Below are positions 58,165 through 64,000 of a DNA stretch of 64,000 nt, piece after piece. This DNA is from Nitrosospira sp. (lineage in GTDB: Bacteria > Pseudomonadota > Gammaproteobacteria > Burkholderiales > Nitrosomonadaceae): the NCBI GenBank assembly GCA_013450215.1, contig JACDSH010000019.1, positions 1 to 64,000 of the forward strand, read 5' to 3'. Below the pieces are notes generated by a model, which was given only the letters and a program-made list of their open reading frames with translations, was not told where the DNA came from and ran no database searches. A program made the translations under genes and the position numbers. Position 1 is the first letter of the stretch. The number at the start of each line of letters is the position of its first letter.

Positions 58165-59250
58165 TCATATTCTTGCCAATCCCATACACACTTCAGCCAC
58201 TATTTGTGTCGCATCGGGTTTCGCTAGTGCGCGCGCTTTCACCGCCATCTCTGCTAACCTCTCACGGCTTAATTTCGTTAAGAGTGTTGCCAACCCTTGT
58301 GGGGTCAGTTCATTTTGTGGAATCAGTACCGCAGCATCCCGCTCACTCAGGAATCTAGCATTACTGGATTGATGGTCATCTACGGCATATGGGAACGGCA
58401 CTAGTATGCTTGCCACACCTGCTGCTGCCAGCTCTGCAATTGTGAGAGCACCGGCCCGACAAATAACAAGATCAGATGCCTCGTAACAGGCTGCCATATC
58501 CTCGATGAAGGCAACCAGATCGCCTGTCACTCCAGCTTCTTCATAATTTTTTGTTAATGCCTCTAGATGGTTTGTTCCCCCCTGGTGCTTTACCCTCGGA
58601 CGCCTGTCTTCTGACATTAATTTCAATGCCTGTGGCACGATAGTATTTAACGCATACGCGCCCAAGCTACCTCCTATCACCAGCAGACTCAGCCTCTGAC
58701 CATCATTCATATCGTTGCTGGCATACCTTTTCTCGGGCGCAGTCATCTGAGCAATCTCATTGCGCACCGGATTACCAGAAAAAATTGCCTTCTTATTGCC
58801 CCTGATTGCATAGGGAAAGCCCAGTAAAACTTTATCTGCAAACTTTGCCAGCACTCTATTGGTAAGACCCGCTATCGAATTCTGTTCGTGTATTACCAGC
58901 GGCTTACCCAATATCGCAGCCATCATGCCGCCAGGGAACGCAGGATATCCCCCCAAACCCAAAACTACATCTGGACGCACCTGATAAATCACCTTGGCAC
59001 TTTGCCAAAATGCTCGCAGCAACTGTAGCGGCAATCCTATCCATGCCCCGATACTTTTGTTCCGCACTCCAGAGAACTGAATGGTCCTTATGTCATACCC
59101 ACGTTTTGGCACCAAGATGGTCTCCATCCCTCCCTCAGTTCCCAGCCACACAACGTGCCAACCTACTGCCTTCATGTAATCTGCCACTGCTAGTCCAGGG
59201 AACACGTGCCCACCAGTTCCACCAGCCATGATCAAGATAGTGCGTTCCAA
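58165..59250 (-). CDS. murG: undecaprenyl-PP-MurNAc-pentapeptide GlcNAc transferase
   Basis: This 361-residue GT28 enzyme turns lipid I into lipid II at the cytoplasmic membrane face. The G loop is [20 protein letters not shown], and later loops include [10 protein letters not shown] and [34 protein letters not shown] chose the TTG at 59250 because a strong GGAGGAG lies seven bases upstream (59258-59264); a GTG at 59256 is too close to it. A longer frame from 59298 would overlap ftsW. Confidence 0.96.
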   Translation of the reverse strand: MERTILIMAGGTGGHVFPGLAVADYMKAVGWHVVWLGTEGGMETILVPKRGYDIRTIQFSGVRNKSIGAWIGLPLQLLRAFWQSAKVIYQVRPDVVLGLGGYPAFPGGMMAAILGKPLVIHEQNSIAGLTNRVLAKFADKVLLGFPYAIRGNKKAIFSGNPVRNEIAQMTAPEKRYASNDMNDGQRLSLLVIGGSLGAYALNTIVPQALKLMSEDRRPRVKHQGGTNHLEALTKNYEEAGVTGDLVAFIEDMAACYEASDLVICRAGALTIAELAAAGVASILVPFPYAVDDHQSSNARFLSERDAAVLIPQNELTPQGLATLLTKLSRERLAEMAVKARALAKPDATQIVAEVCMGLARI

Positions 59251-59287
59251 GTCCACACTCCTCCATTTATTTTCGGCGTGTACCCAC

Positions 59288-60457
59288 TCACAAGGCAAAT
59301 CCCCGCATACTTTGTCGATTCTCCCAATCTACTCGCAGCAACACCGCAAGAGCCACACAGTTAGCAACAATACTGCTGCCGCCGAAGCTCATCAGCGGCA
59401 GAGTCAATCCTTTGGTCGGCAATATTCCCATGTTCACACCCATATTGATGAGAGCCTGTACTCCTAGCCATACACCGATACCTTGTGCCACCAACGCGGA
59501 AAAGTGTCGTTCCTGCATCGCAGCCTGACGCCCTATTACAAAGGATCGCACCACCAGTCCTGCAAATAATATTACGACCGCTACTACACCGACAAAGCCT
59601 AACTCTTCTGCAATTACTGCCAATAGGAAATCGGTATGCGCTTCTGGCAGATAAAAAAGTTTTTCTACGCTACCACCCAGCCCGACACCCAACCACTCAC
59701 CTCGTCCGAACGCAATTAGTGCATGACTTAGCTGATAGCCTTTTCCATAAGGATCAATCCACGGATCCATGAACCCTACAATGCGCTGCATCCGGTAAGG
59801 CTCAATCCAAATCAGCGTCAATAGACCAACGATCAGGATGCTGATTAACCCCATGAACACCTTCAAGTTAACCCCTCCCAGAAAGAGTGTTGCCATCACA
59901 ATGGCGGTGATAACGACGAATGCTCCGAAGTCTGGCTCTTTCAGCAGCAGTAAACCGATCACCGACATCACAACTAGTATCGGGAAAAACCCTTTTCGAA
60001 AGTTATCTAGGTGCACTCTCTTCCTGATGGTGTAATCGGCGGCATAAATCACCATAAATAATTTTACGAACTCGGATGGCTGAAAATTGACTACCAGCAG
60101 CGATATCCAGCGACGGCTTCCATTAACTTCTCGCCCTATCCCCGGAATGAGCACCAAAACCAGCAGCAGCACCCCCAACAAGAGTAAACGGAATGAGTAT
60201 TTCTGCCATATCGGCATCGGCACTTGGAACGCAATCAACCCGACTAATATACCGATTAGCAGATAAGCACCATGCCGCATAAGAAAATGGGCTGCGTATC
60301 CACCGGTACCTCGCGCCGCCTCAGCGATTGCAATAGAAGCGGAGTAAACCATCACCAGTCCCAGGCTCAGCAAAAGTATCGCTGACCAGACTAAAATCTG
60401 ATCAAAGTCCTGCGCTATCCTTTGATTACCAATGTCAGTTTGGTAAATCATTGGCAT
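59288..60457 (-). CDS. ftsW: septal peptidoglycan glycosyltransferase FtsW
   Basis: A 389-residue SEDS-family membrane protein with about ten helices that polymerises lipid II at the septum with FtsI. Family motifs include [54 protein letters not shown] and the C-terminal [15 protein letters not shown]. Its start overlaps the murD end by 10 bases. Confidence 0.96.
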   Translation of the reverse strand: MPMIYQTDIGNQRIAQDFDQILVWSAILLLSLGLVMVYSASIAIAEAARGTGGYAAHFLMRHGAYLLIGILVGLIAFQVPMPIWQKYSFRLLLLGVLLLVLVLIPGIGREVNGSRRWISLLVVNFQPSEFVKLFMVIYAADYTIRKRVHLDNFRKGFFPILVVMSVIGLLLLKEPDFGAFVVITAIVMATLFLGGVNLKVFMGLISILIVGLLTLIWIEPYRMQRIVGFMDPWIDPYGKGYQLSHALIAFGRGEWLGVGLGGSVEKLFYLPEAHTDFLLAVIAEELGFVGVVAVVILFAGLVVRSFVIGRQAAMQERHFSALVAQGIGVWLGVQALINMGVNMGILPTKGLTLPLMSFGGSSIVANCVALAVLLRVDWENRQSMRGFAL

Positions 60458-61863
60458 GGGCCTTGAACAATCTTGGCTGGAATTCTTGCAGCTAGGTCCC
60501 TAACTGCTGCAACAAAAACCTCTGCTCGATGTGCATAATTTCTGAACATATCAAGGCTGGCACAAGCGGGTGACATCAGCACCACATCCCCTTGTTCCGC
60601 CAACATAAAACTTTTTTGCACCGCTTCTTCCATCGTCTTTGCTTGATGCACCGGTATGATGCAGCCAGCAAGCGCAGCCTCAATCTTTTTTGCATCTCGC
60701 CCAATCAGAACTACCGCACGCACACGCTCAACCACTGAGTGTTTCAATGGTGTGAAGTCCTGCCCCTTTCCGTCACCGCCGGCGATCAGCACTACCCGTT
60801 GCGTCATGCCGTTAAGCGCTGCAACCGTAGCTCCGACATTAGTGCCCTTCGAGTCGTCGTAAAATGTGACACCTCCGAATGTCGCTACTTTTTCTACCCG
60901 ATGTGGAAGTCCCTTGAATTCACGTAAAGCCTGTAATAATGATCCGAAAGGTAATTCAATGGCTCGACATAGTCCCAATGCGGCGAGTGCATTAACTACA
61001 TTGTGCTGACCAATAAGATTTAACTCGCTTGTTCTCATCAGGCGTGTTCTTCCCTGTACCAACCATGTATCACCACCCTCATGCAACAAGCCAAAATCAT
61101 TCTCAGAAACAGGCTCACCCAGGCCAAAAGTTATCTGCTTTCTCCCGGGCACAGCCATTGCACGTACCATCGGGTCATCTCTGTTAAGAACCTGGGTTCC
61201 ATTCACCTCGCTTAGGAATATCCTTTTTTTGGCCGCGACATAATCTGGCATTCCTACATATCGATCTAAATGGTCTTCGCATAGATTTAACACTGTGGCT
61301 GCATCAGGGCTGAGGCTTCGAGTTGTCTCCAATTGAAAACTGGAAAGCTCCAGAACCCATACCTGAGGAAATTTGCCAGAGTCTTCCCGTCGCATCAATG
61401 CATCCAGTGCTGCAGGGCCAATATTGCCCGCCACTTCAGCATCACAGCCGGCCTTCTTAGCCATTGCTCCCACCATGGCAGTTACCGTTGTTTTCCCGTT
61501 TGAACCAGTGATTCCCAGAATTTTTGATTCTGATCTGCCGAGCCGTCTAATCGCTTGCGCGAAAAGCTCTATATCACCCACTACTGAAACACCGCGCTTT
61601 ACTGCATCCTGCATTAATGGTTCTGCCAGCGTTATACCTGGGCTGACCGCTATGAGATCTATACGTGAAAATATCTTAGCGACAAATTTTCCGGTGAATA
61701 TCTGAGAAATTGGTATGACTCTTTGTATTGCATCCAGATTAGGTGGTACAGCACGGCTGTCTGCGACACGCACAATCGCACCTTGGCGTGTCAGCCACTT
61801 AATCATGGACAATCCGGTTTCCCCCATCCCCAGTACCAGCACCGTTTTATCTTGTAAATTCAT
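60448..61863 (-). CDS. murD: UDP-N-acetylmuramoylalanine-D-glutamate ligase
   Basis: A 471-residue Mur ligase that adds D-Glu. It starts with [17 protein letters not shown], has the ATP loop [29 protein letters not shown] and [16 protein letters not shown], and ends with [20 protein letters not shown]. Normal length and position between mraY and ftsW. Confidence 0.97.
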   Translation of the reverse strand: MNLQDKTVLVLGMGETGLSMIKWLTRQGAIVRVADSRAVPPNLDAIQRVIPISQIFTGKFVAKIFSRIDLIAVSPGITLAEPLMQDAVKRGVSVVGDIELFAQAIRRLGRSESKILGITGSNGKTTVTAMVGAMAKKAGCDAEVAGNIGPAALDALMRREDSGKFPQVWVLELSSFQLETTRSLSPDAATVLNLCEDHLDRYVGMPDYVAAKKRIFLSEVNGTQVLNRDDPMVRAMAVPGRKQITFGLGEPVSENDFGLLHEGGDTWLVQGRTRLMRTSELNLIGQHNVVNALAALGLCRAIELPFGSLLQALREFKGLPHRVEKVATFGGVTFYDDSKGTNVGATVAALNGMTQRVVLIAGGDGKGQDFTPLKHSVVERVRAVVLIGRDAKKIEAALAGCIIPVHQAKTMEEAVQKSFMLAEQGDVVLMSPACASLDMFRNYAHRAEVFVAAVRDLAARIPAKIVQGPCQ

Positions 61864-61882
61864 AAGACCACTTCAGAGTCTT

Positions 61883-62968
61883 TCATCTCAATTTCAGTGT
61901 GGACAAGCCAATCAGCACTAGCATCATAGTAATAATCCAAAACCTCACCACCACCTGATTTTCTTTCCACCCCTTCAACTCGTAGTGATGATGCAATGGC
62001 GCCATCCTAAAAATACGTTTCCCTGTCATCTTGAATGACGCCACTTGTAACATCACAGATAGAGTCTCTACAACGAATACCCCACCCATGATGACTAATA
62101 CAATCTCCTGGCGCACGATCACTGTTACTACGCCTAGTGCAGCACCCAACGCCAGCGCACCGACATCACCCATGAACACCTCAGCTGGGTATGCGTTGAA
62201 CCATAGAAAGGCAAGTCCAGCTCCAGCCATGGCGCCACAGAAAATAGCTAGCTCACCTACATGTGGGATATAAGGAATACCGAGATATTTCGCAAATACT
62301 GAATGGCCTGTCACATAAGCAAACACCGCCAACGCACTGCTGATCATTACAATGGGCATGATAGCCAAACCATCCAGCCCATCAGTCAAGTTGACCGCGT
62401 TGCTAGTCCCAACGATGACAAAATAGCTCAACATCACAAAACCGAATATTCCAAGTGGTATTACTACCTGCTTGAAAAATGGCACGATTAAACTGGTCTG
62501 TTCTGGCAAATCTGCTGTGAATGCGAGATACAGCGCCACCGAAATTGCAATTAAAGATTGCCAGAAGAACTTGGACTTGGCCGATATCCCTTTGGGGTTT
62601 CGATATACCACCTTGCGGTAATCATCCACCCAACCGACAACACCAAAACCCAACGTAGTTAGCAGTACCACCCACACATAACGATTACTCAAATCCGACC
62701 ACAATAAGGTGGTGACGGCAATAGACAACAATATTAGTGCGCCGCCCATGGTTGGCGTTCCAACCTTAACAAGGTGAGACTGAGGACCATCATCGCGTAC
62801 CGATTGCCCGATTTTATAAGCAGTGAGCTTGCGTATCATGGCCGGACCTACCGCGAATGAGATCACCAGCGCAGTTAGTGCTGCGAATACTGCACGTAAC
62901 GTAATGTAATTGAACACGTTAAAGATTCGAATATCTTGGGACATCCATTGAGCGAGTTCTAGCAACAT
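61883..62968 (-). CDS. mraY: phospho-MurNAc-pentapeptide transferase
   Basis: This 361-residue membrane enzyme transfers phospho-MurNAc-pentapeptide to undecaprenyl phosphate, giving lipid I. About ten helices; diagnostic motifs are [18 protein letters not shown], the aspartates in [10 protein letters not shown] and [10 protein letters not shown], and [15 protein letters not shown] near the C terminus. It lies 60 bases after murF. Confidence 0.98.
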   Translation of the reverse strand: MLLELAQWMSQDIRIFNVFNYITLRAVFAALTALVISFAVGPAMIRKLTAYKIGQSVRDDGPQSHLVKVGTPTMGGALILLSIAVTTLLWSDLSNRYVWVVLLTTLGFGVVGWVDDYRKVVYRNPKGISAKSKFFWQSLIAISVALYLAFTADLPEQTSLIVPFFKQVVIPLGIFGFVMLSYFVIVGTSNAVNLTDGLDGLAIMPIVMISSALAVFAYVTGHSVFAKYLGIPYIPHVGELAIFCGAMAGAGLAFLWFNAYPAEVFMGDVGALALGAALGVVTVIVRQEIVLVIMGGVFVVETLSVMLQVASFKMTGKRIFRMAPLHHHYELKGWKENQVVVRFWIITMMLVLIGLSTLKLR

Positions 62969-63028
62969 AGCGAGTGCGCCATTGAAATTTGTTTTTTTAT
63001 TGTCATTCCATGTTTAACAATTCTTTGC

Positions 63029-64000
63029 TCATGACTCGATAGCCTTGACAACTCGCTCCATCTGCATGAAGCGCGATCCCTTGACCAGTATCGTGACATC
63101 TGCTGCCAACTGGTCCCTAACCTCGGCCACCAGCTCCTCGATTCGCTCATAATGCCGTGCACCCTTACCAAATTTATCTACTGTAGCTGCGCTTAACTTA
63201 CCCATAGCAAACAACCCATCCAATCCTGCAAGTCGAGCCTCTTCACCTATTTGTTCGTGCAGAGTCACAGCATTTGAACCCAACTCACCCATATCGCCCA
63301 ACACTAAGATTCTTTTACCTGGAGCGGCCGCTAGCAAGGCTATAGCAGCACGTACCGACTCTGGATTAGCGTTATAACTGTCATCTATCAATATCGCCTC
63401 ATTCAGCCCATGTTTTTTCTGCATTCGACCCTTTATCCCGCAGAAGCCCATTAATCCTTGCGCTATGGTCTCTTTACCTATTCCCATTGCCGTTGTTGCC
63501 GCTGCAGCTGCGAGTGCGTTGCGAACGTTATGCTCCCCCGGGACCTGCAATGACACTTCCTCAGTGCCGTCTGGAAGCATCAATTTCATTTTGATGTTAA
63601 ATAGATTTGTCTGGTAATGTGCGCTCACCATCGCACCTGAGTTCAAGCCAAAATCAACTACCCTCCTGCTGCCTGCAAGTTTTCTCCATAATGGTGCGTA
63701 CACATCATCAGCATTGATGACCGCCACTCCCTTTAATCCCAATCCTTCGAAAATCTCACCCTTGGCACGAGCTACTGCTTCCACTGAACCCAACCCATCA
63801 AGATGCGCCTCACCCGCATTATTTATCAATGCCACGCTTGGCCTTACTAATTCGCTGAGGTACCCAATCTCACCTGCATGATTCATTCCCATTTCGATCA
63901 CCGCGTAATCATGCTTCTCACGCATTCGCAGCAACATCTGCGGCACTCCGATATCATTGTTAAGGTTCCCTTCAGTCGATAACACCTTGTCTTTACTACC
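63029..64000 (-). CDS. murF: UDP-MurNAc-tripeptide D-Ala-D-Ala ligase, partial
   Basis: Only the C-terminal part, at least 323 codons, is inside the window; the frame is open to the right edge. Visible motifs are TEGNLNNDIGVPQMLLRM, EMGMNHAGEIGYLS, PGEHNVRNALAAAAA, IDDSYNANPESVRAAI and ILVLGDMGELG, all typical of MurF. The enzyme adds the dipeptide made by Ddl. The N-terminal ATP loop lies beyond the edge. Confidence 0.96.
   Translation of the reverse strand, partial: GSKDKVLSTEGNLNNDIGVPQMLLRMREKHDYAVIEMGMNHAGEIGYLSELVRPSVALINNAGEAHLDGLGSVEAVARAKGEIFEGLGLKGVAVINADDVYAPLWRKLAGSRRVVDFGLNSGAMVSAHYQTNLFNIKMKLMLPDGTEEVSLQVPGEHNVRNALAAAAATTAMGIGKETIAQGLMGFCGIKGRMQKKHGLNEAILIDDSYNANPESVRAAIALLAAAPGKRILVLGDMGELGSNAVTLHEQIGEEARLAGLDGLFAMGKLSAATVDKFGKGARHYERIEELVAEVRDQLAADVTILVKGSRFMQMERVVKAIES

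Noticed and set aside
1-64000. Possible mobile element, prophage, CRISPR array, toxin-antitoxin or biosynthetic cluster
   Set aside because: Read through for integrases, transposases, direct-repeat arrays and small paired genes; none was seen. The window is conserved core genome with two decayed genes.

Overview
This 64 kb window is a gene-dense stretch of core chromosome from a Gram-negative betaproteobacterium. I would place it near Nitrosomonadales, but only from gene content and order, not from any search. The signs are a DUF2863 gene, the order phoH-ybeY-corC-lnt-glyQ-glyS-gmhB-plsC-ygjP, lptM-lysA, the run RNB exonuclease, TonB-like gene, aroE and mtgA, and a murein/division cluster ending in ftsZ with dciA, an M23 peptidase gene and secA beyond it. 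Base composition looks close to balanced, and I see no block of obviously different composition. I found no insertion sequence, prophage, integrase, CRISPR array, toxin-antitoxin pair or defence locus.

Layout. 0-3.4 kb (+): DUF2863 protein, YciB septation protein, YciI-like protein, BolA-like protein and a parvulin, closed by a terminator. 3.4-10.1 kb: alr (-), lplT (+), a decayed lemA copy (-), then a minus-strand block ispD-ispF-thpR-tsaB-rimI-udg. 10.2-16.7 kb (+): prfB with its autoregulatory frameshift, lysS, a copper export pair copA-copZ, and an RpfE-like hypothetical. 16.8-18.9 kb (-): mpl and a histidine phosphatase. 19.3-26.5 kb (+): lptD-surA-pdxA-rsmA and mltA, with a tiny membrane-protein ORF on the other strand. 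26.5-28.5 kb (-): dsbC and a UbiH-like monooxygenase. 28.7-40.9 kb (+): tRNA-Met with a clear promoter, miaB, phoH-ybeY-corC-lnt, glyQS, gmhB, plsC, ygjP, lptM and lysA. 41-64 kb (almost all -): the division/murein cluster murF-mraY-murD-ftsW-murG-murC-murB-ddl-ftsQ-ftsA-ftsZ, a broken M23 peptidase gene, secA, an RNB exonuclease, a TonB-like protein, aroE, mtgA and mgtE. Only dciA runs the other way inside that block.

The dominant theme is the cell envelope. Precursor supply comes from Alr, Ddl and MurB/C/D/F, and lysA draws on the same diaminopimelate pool. Lipid-linked assembly is MraY and MurG. Polymerisation and remodelling are MtgA, FtsW and MltA, and recycling is Mpl. Outer-membrane biogenesis is represented by LptD, LptM, SurA and GmhB. 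Lipid and lipoprotein handling is LplT, PlsC and Lnt. A second theme is translation: RF2, LysRS, GlyRS, TsaB, RimI, RsmA, MiaB, YbeY and tRNA-Met.

I did not find a convincing undescribed multi-gene system. The observations most worth a second look are two decayed genes (lemA and the M23 peptidase gene beside ftsZ), a duplicated motif at the N terminus of LptD, a 33-residue membrane-protein ORF antisense to the end of rsmA, and several short inverted repeats in intergenic DNA.
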